The translations under genes and the position numbers were made by a program. A stretch of DNA of 64,000 bases from a virus: positions 62,001 through 126,000 of the IMG/VR virus record IMGVR_UViG_3300042319_001471; one strand, given 5' to 3'. The notes under the pieces were generated by a model. The model worked only from the letters and a program-made list of their open reading frames with translations. It was not told where the DNA came from and made no database searches. Below are positions 17,367 through 25,119 of this stretch, in pieces (within the stretch, counting starts at the first letter, position 1; the number at the start of each line of letters is the position of its first letter).

Positions 17367-18227
17367 ATGAATATGTCGCGTGTTTTTGCTTGGGTCAACT
17401 CTGATTTGGATGGAATTGGATCAACAATTCTATTGGGGAACATTTTCAAAAATTTTGAGTATCGTCACTGCTTCTTCGGCAAATTTGAAGAGCAATACCT
17501 ACCATGGGCTAAGGAAAACGCAGAGGACTATGATAAAATCTTCATCGTCGGCATGGTTCTAGATCAAAATCTTATCAAAAAGATTGATGACCATCGTGTG
17601 GTGTTCGTTTCAGACCGTCCTGAAGACTTCAAAACGTGGGATTCCACCATGATTCAGGAAGAATGCTCATCTTGCACCAAGATGTTATATAAAAAATTCA
17701 AAGAAAAGGTGGAATTTACCAAGAATTTGAAGAAATTCTTCCTTTATGTGGATGATTATAATTCTTATGATCTAAAACACGAAGAAACCAAGTATTTGAA
17801 TGCATTGTATAGGAAATCCGGTGGAAACCGTTTCATTAATTTTGTAAATAGGTTCTGGAACGGTTTTGATGGGTTCACGGCATCAGAAGTCAAATTGGCA
17901 GATGGATTTTTTAAAGAATTGGAAAAGGAATTGGAAGAAATCACTCTATATTTTGGTGAATGGGAGGAATTCAAGGTTATTTCGACCATATCCAAGTTCT
18001 CCGTAAATGAAATAGCGGGTGCTATTATGGATTCTTATCATGGAGATGTGGTTATCGTGATGAATGCGGATACACAATTCATTTCTTTTAGGAGATACAA
18101 GGGGTCGGAGGTTGACATTGCTAAAATGGCTGCTACTCTTTGTGATGGTGGTGGGGGCGAATGGGCATCGGGAGGCAAAATCACCAAGGAATTTTTGAAA
18201 TTTAGTGAAACCTTAACTGAAATATGA
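17367..18227 (+). CDS. DHH-family phosphoesterase-like protein
   Basis: 286 residues. N-terminal VNSDLDGIGS (about residues 10-19) is the DxD motif I of DHH enzymes, HRVVFVSDRP (about 75) resembles motif II/III territory, YVDDYNS follows, and the C-terminal GGGGEWASGG (about 262-271) is a DHHA1 motif in which the usual GGGH His is replaced by Glu. The family includes RecJ and nanoRNase. It may degrade nanoRNA or ssDNA; altered metal residues leave activity uncertain. ATG in TTAATTATG context after gp41. Confidence 0.65.
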   Translation: MNMSRVFAWVNSDLDGIGSTILLGNIFKNFEYRHCFFGKFEEQYLPWAKENAEDYDKIFIVGMVLDQNLIKKIDDHRVVFVSDRPEDFKTWDSTMIQEECSSCTKMLYKKFKEKVEFTKNLKKFFLYVDDYNSYDLKHEETKYLNALYRKSGGNRFINFVNRFWNGFDGFTASEVKLADGFFKELEKELEEITLYFGEWEEFKVISTISKFSVNEIAGAIMDSYHGDVVIVMNADTQFISFRRYKGSEVDIAKMAATLCDGGGGEWASGGKITKEFLKFSETLTEI

Positions 18228-18706
18228 ACTTTTACGAAACAGCACTGGATAGCATCGGCGGATATCCCAAATCAACCACAAAGGATGGGATTATTACCGA
18301 AAGAACCGAATGGCAAGAGGGGTGGAACGCTTGTCTGTCAAAAATCATAGACAATACCATAGCATTTGAAAAATGGTTCTACTCTCTGGAAGATAATCAG
18401 AGAACTCTACTGGAGAAAGTGGAAGATTATCGTTATCTCACATTGAAAGATGGGGAAGTGAAGTGCTTCATCAATTGCAATGACTTTTTCTGGTGGGCTT
18501 GCGGTGATTGTGAGGAGCTTGATGAATGGAATCTGTTGGAACAATCTCTGAATGATGCGGGAGACGATGGTTGTCTTCTGTATTGTGCTAGAAAGCGGAA
18601 GATGCGCCCTCAAGGAGCATTCTATAAATATCTGAAACCCAAAAATCATCATTGGTTTGATGCTTGTGGGGAGAAACGAGAAATTAACTTTGGAAATCCT
18701 GAATAA
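18224..18706 (+). CDS. Hypothetical phage protein with Cys/Trp core
   Basis: 160 residues. The core CFINCNDFFWWACGDCEEL (about residue 81) followed by DAGDDGCLLYCARKR recurs in unknown proteins of large phages. Starts with ATGA overlap to the DHH gene. No catalytic assignment. Confidence 0.6.
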   Translation: MNFYETALDSIGGYPKSTTKDGIITERTEWQEGWNACLSKIIDNTIAFEKWFYSLEDNQRTLLEKVEDYRYLTLKDGEVKCFINCNDFFWWACGDCEELDEWNLLEQSLNDAGDDGCLLYCARKRKMRPQGAFYKYLKPKNHHWFDACGEKREINFGNPE

Positions 18707-18708
18707 TA

Positions 18709-19398
18709 ATGAAATTATACGAAATACAACACATCAACGAGAAACACAACCCCAATAAGGTAATGGGGGAGGAATTGCGATTCGTCTCCGAAGTGTCTAA
18801 AATCTCTGAGAAATTCTATCCAGCGGAAAAACAACCAAAGGATTGGGATAACGTGCGAAGGATATCTCATATGCTGTTTCTGGCATGGAATAATGATAAT
18901 CCGTATGAAGGATCGGTATATCTTGGGGAGTTCTATACACCAAAGCCTAATAATCCTAATCCCACGGGGGAATTCTATAAGTTCTTTGAGAATTTTAATG
19001 GATATCCGATCAATTATGATCAAAAAACGATGTTTCGTGGTTATATTGAAGGGTATAATTATCTCACCTTTACCAGACGAAAAGGTGTATCCATTTTCTT
19101 GTTGACGCTGGCTGCTTGGGAAGCTTTCAACGGTAAAAATGTTATCCATTTTTCTTCCAACCGACAATTATGTGAGATGGTGCGGAGACAATATGATGAA
19201 AATATCGATATTCGTTTTGATGGTAAATCTCCTCCAATTGAGTTCCAAAATATCAATAGGGACACATTCCCATTGAAAGGTATTAGATATCAAGTGGGTT
19301 TATTTGACAATTCTGGTCTAAATCAATTTCATAAAAATTGGAGTCATTTCCAACCGCTTTTTGAAAACAATATTCACATAGAAACAATAGAATTATGA
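18709..19398 (+). CDS. Unknown protein with terminase-like degenerate P-loop
   Basis: 229 residues. The segment FTRRKGVSIFLLTLAAWEAF (about residues 122-141) followed by KNVIHFSSNRQLCEMV aligns with the Walker A strand/helix of the gp17 terminase encoded at the right end (SRQSGKTTCLTILALHE), but the Walker Lys is Val here. It may be a catalytically dead nucleotide-binding relative; that is inference from one segment. The 3' end overlaps the small truncated gene (ATGA). Confidence 0.55.
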   Translation: MKLYEIQHINEKHNPNKVMGEELRFVSEVSKISEKFYPAEKQPKDWDNVRRISHMLFLAWNNDNPYEGSVYLGEFYTPKPNNPNPTGEFYKFFENFNGYPINYDQKTMFRGYIEGYNYLTFTRRKGVSIFLLTLAAWEAFNGKNVIHFSSNRQLCEMVRRQYDENIDIRFDGKSPPIEFQNINRDTFPLKGIRYQVGLFDNSGLNQFHKNWSHFQPLFENNIHIETIEL

Positions 19399-19520
19399 GC
19401 AATCCTTCATCTGCAATTATAGAAAGCGAGAGCGATCACTTATTCATTTGTTATTGTTCCTTCGTGAACCATCTCAAAGGTGAACTACCGATGGGCAAGA
19501 CCCAGCGGCTTCAGTCTTAG
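19395..19520 (+). pseudogene. Truncated copy of the gene at 20837
   Basis: 41 codons. Residues 4-33 (PSSAIIESESDHLFICYCSF and on) align with residues 4-33 of the intact 95-residue protein at 20837 (PSSNIIENEQNHLFLCYCTF). Similarity stops at about 19485, where the TnpB element begins; the rest reads into the element's end and hits TAG at 19518. So an ancestral tandem paralogue was cut by the insertion. Confidence 0.75.
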
Positions 19521-20702
19521 TCTATAAGACTTCTTTTTAGACGCTTCACAGACAGTAGTTTCGTCGCCATTGCTGGCAACCAGAGCTTCCATCTCCACAT
19601 CTGTAATCGCCAATCCCTGACGATGAATGTTTTTTGCGGCGTTGATGTCCCTGTCATGGTTCTCACCACACTTGGGACATATCCAACGCCTCACTGACAA
19701 AGGTAGCTTATCGATAATATAATCACACTTATGGCAGGTCTTGGAACTAGGATACCATCTATCAATCTTCCTAATCTCCTTACCATACCACTTGGCTTTA
19801 TATTCCAACATTGATATAAAAGAACTCCAAGAGCTATCTTGAATACTATAAGAAAGATTTACATTCTTAATCATGTTCTTAACAGCCAGAGATTCTAAAG
19901 AAATCATATCATACTCGTTAATCAAACGAGTGCTTAATTTGTGTTGGAAATCCTTCCGAGAATTGGTTATCTTCTCGTGGATTCTCGCTACTTTTTTTCT
20001 TTGTCTTTTGTATCTATTGCTACCTTTCGTTTTCCTACTTAAATGTTTTTGAGCTTTTGAAAGCTTTTGTTTTAAAGAATGATTGAATTTGGGATTTTTT
20101 ACTTTCTCCCCATCGCTTGTTACTATGAAATCTGTAATACCCAAGTCAATACCCAAAGTCTTACCAGTCTTTGGTTTAGATTTCTTGGGGACTTCACAAA
20201 GGATGGAAGCAAAATATTTATCGGTGGGCGTTTTGGAAATTGTTGCTGATTTGATTTTTCCTTCCAATTTACGATGGAGATGAATCGGTATTCCTTCTTT
20301 AAATTTATAAATTTGTAATTTATTATTATTTTTTATTTTAACTCCTTGGCAAACCCCAAATGATTGTTGGTTTGATTTCTTTTTAAATTTTGGAAATTTA
20401 GATTTCTTACGGAAAAAATTGCCATACGCAGTCTCAAGATTTTTTAAAGATTGTTGTAGTGTTTGTGAATTGACTTTTTTGAGCCATGAATATTCATCAG
20501 AGTCTTTTAATTTTTTAACACCAGAACAACAATAATTATAATTTAAAGTTTTGCCATTATTCAAATAATGATCTTGTTTCTCTTTTAGAAAATAATTATA
20601 AATAAATCGAGAGCATCCAAAATGCTTTGCTAGTAATTCCTTCTGAGAATCTAACGGATAGATTCTGAATTTGAAAGCTTGGTATGTAATTTCCTCTTCT
20701 AT
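19485..20702 (-). CDS. tnpB: TnpB RNA-guided endonuclease (IS200/IS605 OrfB)
   Basis: 405 codons from an ATA at 20702. The family N-terminus (YQAFKFRIYP) is only recovered by reading upstream of the first TTG (20564), and no ATG, GTG or TTG lies before it in frame. RuvC residues are intact: Asp in GIDLG (about 186), Glu in ISLESLAVK (about 270), Asp in HDRDINAA (about 352). Zinc ribbon CHKC (323-326) and CPKC (342-345) is present. A perfect late-promoter motif ends right at the ATA, in the place ATG occupies elsewhere, suggesting an ATG-to-ATA change or use of ATA. No tnpA is nearby. Confidence 0.88.
   Translation of the reverse strand: MEEEITYQAFKFRIYPLDSQKELLAKHFGCSRFIYNYFLKEKQDHYLNNGKTLNYNYCCSGVKKLKDSDEYSWLKKVNSQTLQQSLKNLETAYGNFFRKKSKFPKFKKKSNQQSFGVCQGVKIKNNNKLQIYKFKEGIPIHLHRKLEGKIKSATISKTPTDKYFASILCEVPKKSKPKTGKTLGIDLGITDFIVTSDGEKVKNPKFNHSLKQKLSKAQKHLSRKTKGSNRYKRQRKKVARIHEKITNSRKDFQHKLSTRLINEYDMISLESLAVKNMIKNVNLSYSIQDSSWSSFISMLEYKAKWYGKEIRKIDRWYPSSKTCHKCDYIIDKLPLSVRRWICPKCGENHDRDINAAKNIHRQGLAITDVEMEALVASNGDETTVCEASKKKSYRLRLKPLGLAHR
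19488..19508 (-). repeat. Right-end hairpin of the TnpB element
   Basis: CCG-A-TGGG-CAAGA-CCCA-G-CGG: a 7-bp imperfect hairpin with one mismatch and a 5-nt loop, next to the insertion boundary and inside the 3' end of tnpB. This is where IS605-type ends and the omega-RNA scaffold lie. Confidence 0.6.
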
Positions 20703-20714
20703 GTTATTATTTAG
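20703..20714 (-). promoter_or_regulatory. Late promoter before tnpB
   Basis: CTAAATAATAAC on the minus strand, identical to the motif before the gp6 gene, directly followed by ATA where other genes have ATG. Confidence 0.6.
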
Positions 20715-20836
20715 TCTTTTTCTTAATATTTTATGAAATATCGTAATTTAATTTGACTTCGGTGAAAAATAGATTATAGTATATATATGAAACGCCTATT
20801 TGATTCATCTATCGAACAACCCCACGCAATTTAATT

Positions 20837-21124
20837 ATGATATACGACCCCTCCTCAAATATAATAGAAAATGAACAGAACCACTTATTTCTCTGTTATT
20901 GCACTTTCGTAAATAACATCAAAGGTAAGAAATTATCCATCCAGAACGTTTTCGTGACAACTCTCCAAGAGGAGAAGCTGAAAACGATCCTGAAAACGAT
21001 ATTGTCCCTTGACTCTGATCAGGAGCTTGTTAAGGTGTTTTTGGATCAAGACAGCACAATTTCGAAGAGTAAATTTGTCACCAAGTATGTTCGTTCCGAG
21101 CAGAAAAAAGTTAAAAAGAAATGA
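20837..21124 (+). CDS. Hypothetical protein, intact paralogue of the truncated gene
   Basis: 95 residues, no family recognised. The N-terminal third matches the fragment at 19395. The C-terminus is highly basic (YVRSEQKKVKKK). ATG in TTTAATTATG context; ends in ATGA overlap with the YopX-like gene. The 134 bp upstream hold only a doubtful 15-codon ORF and A/T-rich sequence. Confidence 0.65.
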   Translation: MIYDPSSNIIENEQNHLFLCYCTFVNNIKGKKLSIQNVFVTTLQEEKLKTILKTILSLDSDQELVKVFLDQDSTISKSKFVTKYVRSEQKKVKKK

Positions 21125-21555
21125 GAGATATAAAATTCAGGATTTGGAATATTCTATATAAAGAGATGTTTTACCCATCTTCGACTCCGATAATGAATGG
21201 AGAATATGCTGAAAAATTCTATTTACAATTGAACGGCAAGTTGCGTGGAGATTTTAAACATTGTGGAGATGTTGATTGTTCCGATGATTACGTTCTTCAA
21301 CAATTCACTGGATTGATAGACAAAAACAACAAAGAGATTTATGATGGGGATATCCTTGAGAGGGTGGGTAATGGGTCTTTTTGTAAAATTGTGGTTGGTT
21401 GGAATGATAAAGAATGTTGTTTCGTCCATAACAATGTCAATAATTTACATGGATCGCCATCTCCACTGCATGATAATTTTGTAAATTTATGCGACTGGAC
21501 ATATTGGGTGGTGTGTGGTAATATATTTGAAAATCCAGAACTCTTGGAACAATGA
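21121..21555 (+). CDS. YopX family protein
   Basis: 144 residues. Family hallmarks are MRDIKFRIWN at the start, QQFTGLIDKNNKEIYDGDILE in the middle (about residue 60) and a GNIFENPELLEQ end. YopX proteins occur in many phages and prophages; their function is not established. Coupled by ATGA to both neighbours. Confidence 0.88.
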   Translation: MRDIKFRIWNILYKEMFYPSSTPIMNGEYAEKFYLQLNGKLRGDFKHCGDVDCSDDYVLQQFTGLIDKNNKEIYDGDILERVGNGSFCKIVVGWNDKECCFVHNNVNNLHGSPSPLHDNFVNLCDWTYWVVCGNIFENPELLEQ

Positions 21556-21851
21556 AATACACCTATAGCATCCAAAGTCCATGTCTAAACAAATGGAACT
21601 CTTTCATCAAATATCAAATCAAATCGTATTGTGACGGTTATATGGATGGGAGAAAACACGATTTACCACGACCACATCTGAGAATGGTTAGGTCTGATGG
21701 AAAAATCATCCGCGAATTAACAGAATATGAAGATGTGGGTATTGGTATGATCGCGGGATTCCCCACTGCTGAACAATACGAACGGGCTGCTGAGAGGGCA
21801 TTGGAAAGAGCTAGGAAGATCAGAGAGAATCAAGAGAAGAACAGACGATGA
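21552..21851 (+). CDS. Hypothetical protein
   Basis: 99 residues, basic, helical C-terminus rich in Arg/Glu (EQYERAAERALERARKIRENQEK). Coupled upstream and downstream by ATGA overlaps. No family recognised. Confidence 0.6.
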   Translation: MKYTYSIQSPCLNKWNSFIKYQIKSYCDGYMDGRKHDLPRPHLRMVRSDGKIIRELTEYEDVGIGMIAGFPTAEQYERAAERALERARKIRENQEKNRR

Positions 21852-22078
21852 TACAAAAATACGATTTAATTAGTGGAGGAGTGAGAGAAGTGTATGATTA
21901 CATTGAATCTCTACCTCATTTTGATTCGTGGCAACTTGGGAAAAGTTATGAGGATCAAATTAATAGACTTTTAGCCCGTGATGTTTTTTTACGACATATT
22001 GGAGCAGTGACTTATCAAGGTAGGGATGACGATGGGGCTGTAACCATTCATGCAGCATTTGTGGCAATTATGGATTGA
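21848..22078 (+). CDS. Hypothetical protein
   Basis: 76 residues, no family recognised. Starts in an ATGA overlap; mixed helix and strand; no special motif. Confidence 0.55.
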   Translation: MIQKYDLISGGVREVYDYIESLPHFDSWQLGKSYEDQINRLLARDVFLRHIGAVTYQGRDDDGAVTIHAAFVAIMD

Positions 22079-22079
22079 T

Positions 22080-22400
22080 ATGAAACTTAATTTAGGAGAT
22101 TCCGGTTCACAACATTCCCATCGCAATTATTATTGCCCAACATGTAAATGTTTTGGTTGGAGAACACCACATGAAGAAGGCTGTGTTGGGGAGAAGGTTA
22201 TGATTTCCGCCACCGCTAGAATACCAAGGAAAAATGCTTCTAAGAAAACGTGGGATGAATTTTATGATAAGTTCGTTCTCCAGAAAGATTTGAAAGAATT
22301 TTTATCAAAACCTAAAAAAGAATCCAAATCGATGAAGACTTGGAGAATACGGAGAAAGTTGAAATCATTCGACGTTAAAACCAATAAATGGTATGACTGA
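22080..22400 (+). CDS. Hypothetical Cys-containing basic protein
   Basis: 106 residues from ATG 22080; the frame is open from 22050 but that would overlap the previous gene. YYCPTCKCFGWRTPHEEGC (about residue 17) is a zinc-finger-like cluster; the rest is Lys-rich. Function unknown. Confidence 0.6.
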   Translation: MKLNLGDSGSQHSHRNYYCPTCKCFGWRTPHEEGCVGEKVMISATARIPRKNASKKTWDEFYDKFVLQKDLKEFLSKPKKESKSMKTWRIRRKLKSFDVKTNKWYD

Positions 22401-23022
22401 TTTCCAAAAAAGAATATATAACTCCCATCTGGCGATTTCTCGTAAGATGCGCGACAAACCATTTCGGATTCGTAAGGACTTCTCCGATATGGATCAATCC
22501 AAATTGGATCACCTTGCTTCTCTGGAAAGGTTCTTCAACAGTTATAATAATATTAAAATTGATGATTACTTCTCTGCTCCTTATAGGATTTTCGAGGATG
22601 ATGATTATTTTGATCTGGAATTCTTCTTGACTTCCAAAGCTAAAAAGGCATATTCACAGTATATGAAGAAGATTGAGATGGATGATCCTGATTCTGAAAG
22701 TTCTCTCAAGAGATTGGTTGATAGTCTCAAATTTATTAAGAACTTTTGTAAAGAAAAAGGGTTGACTTTGGAACAATATCCCTTATATACAGAAGAGTCA
22801 CTACCAAACATGATTGACCATCTAAAGAACCATCACATTAATATGTATGCTTTGCATTCTTTGGGTGTCTCAAAAATCGAGGTGGAGAATCGGATTCTGG
22901 ATTTCATATTCTCAGATTTTTGGATCACTTTTCAAAAGACGAAAAACAAATTTCATCTGAGCAAGAAAATGAAGGAATTCTCTCACAAAGCAATAACAAA
23001 AATAAAAGAACAAATAAAATAA
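22393..23022 (+). CDS. Helical protein upstream of gp32, possible gp59-type loader
   Basis: 209 residues, all-helical and basic. A YFSAPYRIFEDDDYFDLEFF segment (about residue 56) followed by AKKAYSQYMKK is shared with unknown proteins near ssb genes of other T4-like phages. Its size, composition and place just before gp32 fit helicase loader gp59 (217 residues in T4), but no sequence motif settles it. Confidence 0.5.
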   Translation: MTDFQKRIYNSHLAISRKMRDKPFRIRKDFSDMDQSKLDHLASLERFFNSYNNIKIDDYFSAPYRIFEDDDYFDLEFFLTSKAKKAYSQYMKKIEMDDPDSESSLKRLVDSLKFIKNFCKEKGLTLEQYPLYTEESLPNMIDHLKNHHINMYALHSLGVSKIEVENRILDFIFSDFWITFQKTKNKFHLSKKMKEFSHKAITKIKEQIK

Positions 23023-23026
23023 AACA

Positions 23027-23935
23027 ATGGCAACAAAACAAAAAACAAAATTCGGCGCAGCTATGTTCGATTCGATCAAAGCGGCATTAAACAAGAACAA
23101 CGATTCATCGGGGGGTCAATTCTCCAATATCATGAGCTTCCCAGCAGGACACACCTACACGCTTAGGTTGATTCCCAACGTGGAAGACCCTGAGAAGAGT
23201 CTGTTTCATCATTGGGTGCATGGATTCACCAGCAAGGCGAGTGGTAAATACACAAGCTTCCTTGGACTTCAAACCATGGGAGATCGTGATCCAATTGCGG
23301 AGCTTCGTTGGAAACTTTTCAAAAGCTGGAAAGAAGCAAATCCAAAGGCTGAGAACAGGGAATACAGTGCGGACATCTCCCAAAAGGAGCAATGGCTTGT
23401 GAATGTCTATGTGATCAACGATCCCGCAAAGCCAGAGAACAATGGCACGGTGAAGATTCTTCGCATGGGACCACAACTCAAGAAGATCATTGATGATGCA
23501 ACCGAAGGGGAGCGTTCCGATGAACTTGGTTGGGACATCTTCGACCCTACCAAGGGACATGATTTCAAGATCGTGGCAGAGAAGAAAGGGGACTACACAA
23601 CCTTTGAATCTTCCTTTATCACAACCAAATCTAAGACTGTTCTGGATGAGGAAGAGATTGAAAAGATTTGTTCGGAAATCCATGATCTGGAAGCTGTGTA
23701 TTCCGTGAAGACCTATGATGAGCTTCAGGAAGTCCTTAACGAACACTTCTTCGTTGGCGAAGAAAAGGAAGAGCGCAAGACTCTGAAACAAGCCAAGAAA
23801 GAAGCGGTTGAAGACGAGGACAAGGATGAAATTCCCATGAAACATGAGGAAAAGAAACCAGCGGCAAAACCAAAGAAAGTTGAGAAGCAGGAGGACGACG
23901 ATATTGACGAACTTCTTGCAGGACTAGACGATTAA
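23027..23935 (+). CDS. 32: Single-stranded DNA-binding protein gp32-like
   Basis: 302 residues. The OB-fold core begins FPAGHTYTLRLIPNVEDPEKSLFHHWVHGF (residues about 39-68) as in T4-like gp32. The C-terminus is Lys-rich and then strongly acidic (EDDDIDELLAGLDD), the usual protein-interaction tail. The N-terminal basic segment for cooperative binding is present. The Cys residues of the T4 gp32 zinc site are absent; only one Cys is seen (KICSEI). Followed by a strong terminator, as expected for a highly expressed gene. Confidence 0.88.
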   Translation: MATKQKTKFGAAMFDSIKAALNKNNDSSGGQFSNIMSFPAGHTYTLRLIPNVEDPEKSLFHHWVHGFTSKASGKYTSFLGLQTMGDRDPIAELRWKLFKSWKEANPKAENREYSADISQKEQWLVNVYVINDPAKPENNGTVKILRMGPQLKKIIDDATEGERSDELGWDIFDPTKGHDFKIVAEKKGDYTTFESSFITTKSKTVLDEEEIEKICSEIHDLEAVYSVKTYDELQEVLNEHFFVGEEKEERKTLKQAKKEAVEDEDKDEIPMKHEEKKPAAKPKKVEKQEDDDIDELLAGLDD

Positions 23936-23942
23936 CCCGATT

Positions 23943-23976
23943 CCCTCCCCATCAAGTCGGTGGGGAGGGTTTCCTT
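23943..23976 (+). terminator. Rho-independent terminator after gp32
   Basis: CCCTCCCCA pairs perfectly with TGGGGAGGG around an 9-nt loop, followed by TTTCCTTTTT. Confidence 0.9.
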
Positions 23977-23985
23977 TTTAAATAT

Positions 23986-24462
23986 ATGAATCCGAACATA
24001 CCAGAAGAATATAAAACGATGGCTGCTCTACTTGGGGAGAGTGCTGCCATTGATTCGTTGATGATCAATAATCCTGCACAGTTGGCTACCAATACCAACA
24101 CTCTCAAGAGAGGTATCGCAGAATATCAAGAGCAACAGAAGCGAGAGCGCATTCAACCACCCCAACAATCCGTTCCAACACATCATTATGGTGATGTTGC
24201 GGCAACCAATATTCCACTGCCATATTATCCCCCTCAACCCATTCCACAAGTTCCCCAATATGCTCCCATGCCCCAAAAAGTGGATGACGGGCAATTGGAA
24301 CTGAATTTGGAACCATCCAAGGCAGATATCATCATCAATTTACTGAAAGAGATTTCTTTAAAGTTGACAAAGCAAAATAGTCTGATAGAAAAGCAATATG
24401 CAATTAAGCCTGAAAAAGAAAGAGTTCCAGTTCTTGCTACAAAGCCTCGGCACAATCCATGA
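23986..24462 (+). CDS. Hypothetical Pro-rich linker protein before the clamp
   Basis: 158 residues. A short helical N-terminus, a central Pro/Gln/Tyr-rich disordered region (residues about 55-95), and a C-terminal helix (ADIIINLLKEISLKLTK). It overlaps gp45 by 65 bp. A clamp- or polymerase-interacting role (for example gp33-like) is only suggested by its place between gp32 and gp45. Confidence 0.6.
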   Translation: MNPNIPEEYKTMAALLGESAAIDSLMINNPAQLATNTNTLKRGIAEYQEQQKRERIQPPQQSVPTHHYGDVAATNIPLPYYPPQPIPQVPQYAPMPQKVDDGQLELNLEPSKADIIINLLKEISLKLTKQNSLIEKQYAIKPEKERVPVLATKPRHNP

Positions 24463-25105
24463 CACCTGTGTTCTGGAACTGAGGGAAGATGGTATTCATG
24501 GGATTGCCTCCAGCGAGGATAATTCCATGTATGCCCATGCTTACCTTGCAGGTGATTATGAGGATCAGAATCTCAATCTACCATCCTTGAAGAAGCTTTC
24601 CAAAGCTTTGGATATGATTTCTTCCGATGATATCAAGCTCAAGCTGAATAACAATCATCTGGAATACAAGGACAAGTCCCTGAAGTTCAAGTATCATCTC
24701 CACGAAGATGGAGTGATCACCAAACCGAAGCTGTCTCTGGAAAAGATTCGTAATTTTGAATACAATCTCCAATTTGATTTGGATTTTGAATTCCTTTCCA
24801 ATGTTCTTCAGAAATCATCCATCACAAACACCAATAAGCTTTACCTCTTCACTGAGAATGATTCTCTGGTGTGGAAGCTGGGCGATGAGACGGTTCCCAA
24901 CAGTGACACTCTGAGCATCGTGGGGGATGAAGTGGATTTTGAATTGGAATCATTCATTCTGAAGATTGATAATCTCAAATTGCTTTCCAAGGTATCCAAG
25001 AACGGAAATGTGTTCAAGATCAATTCCAAGCTGGGAGTTGGTTGCATCATCACGAAGAGTGGGGATTTTGAGATGGAATACATCTTATCATCGCTTAAAA
25101 ACTAG
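24398..25105 (+). CDS. 45: Sliding clamp gp45-like
   Basis: 235 residues (T4 gp45: 228). The two repeated beta-alpha-beta units of a clamp are visible, with LKKKEFQFLLQSLGTIHDTCVLEL at the start, PSLKKLSKALDMI (about 62) and LESFILKIDNLKLLSKVSKNG (about 185) in the second domain. Processivity factor for gp43 and, in T4, the enhancer-tracking activator of gp55-dependent late transcription, which fits the late promoters here. The stop codon lies inside the TTAAAAACTAG promoter-like motif. Confidence 0.85.
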   Translation: MQLSLKKKEFQFLLQSLGTIHDTCVLELREDGIHGIASSEDNSMYAHAYLAGDYEDQNLNLPSLKKLSKALDMISSDDIKLKLNNNHLEYKDKSLKFKYHLHEDGVITKPKLSLEKIRNFEYNLQFDLDFEFLSNVLQKSSITNTNKLYLFTENDSLVWKLGDETVPNSDTLSIVGDEVDFELESFILKIDNLKLLSKVSKNGNVFKINSKLGVGCIITKSGDFEMEYILSSLKN

Positions 25106-25113
25106 AATATAAT
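25095..25113 (+). promoter_or_regulatory. TTAAAAACTAGAATATAAT motif, copy 1
   Basis: One of four copies of a 19-nt motif with a TATAAT-like box ending 6 nt before an ATG (25120). It overlaps the last codons and stop of gp45. Confidence 0.65.
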
Positions 25114-25119
25114 AAAATT

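Larger units (their letters stand above)
19483..20750 (-). mobile_element. IS200/IS605-type element (tnpB only)
   Basis: Extent approximate. The right end (3' of tnpB) is set by loss of similarity to the 20837 gene at about 19485 and by the terminal hairpin at 19488-19508. The left end, upstream of tnpB, is not defined; I saw no clear second hairpin or target duplication. Without tnpA it could not transpose alone. As in other TnpB loci, the guide RNA would be expected to come from the tnpB 3' end and read out across 19485 into the truncated gene. Confidence 0.6.

Noticed and set aside
20787-20834. 15-codon ORF (MKRLFDSSIEQPHAI) after TATAGTATATATATG
   Set aside because: Too short to support, no family; could be a leader or chance.
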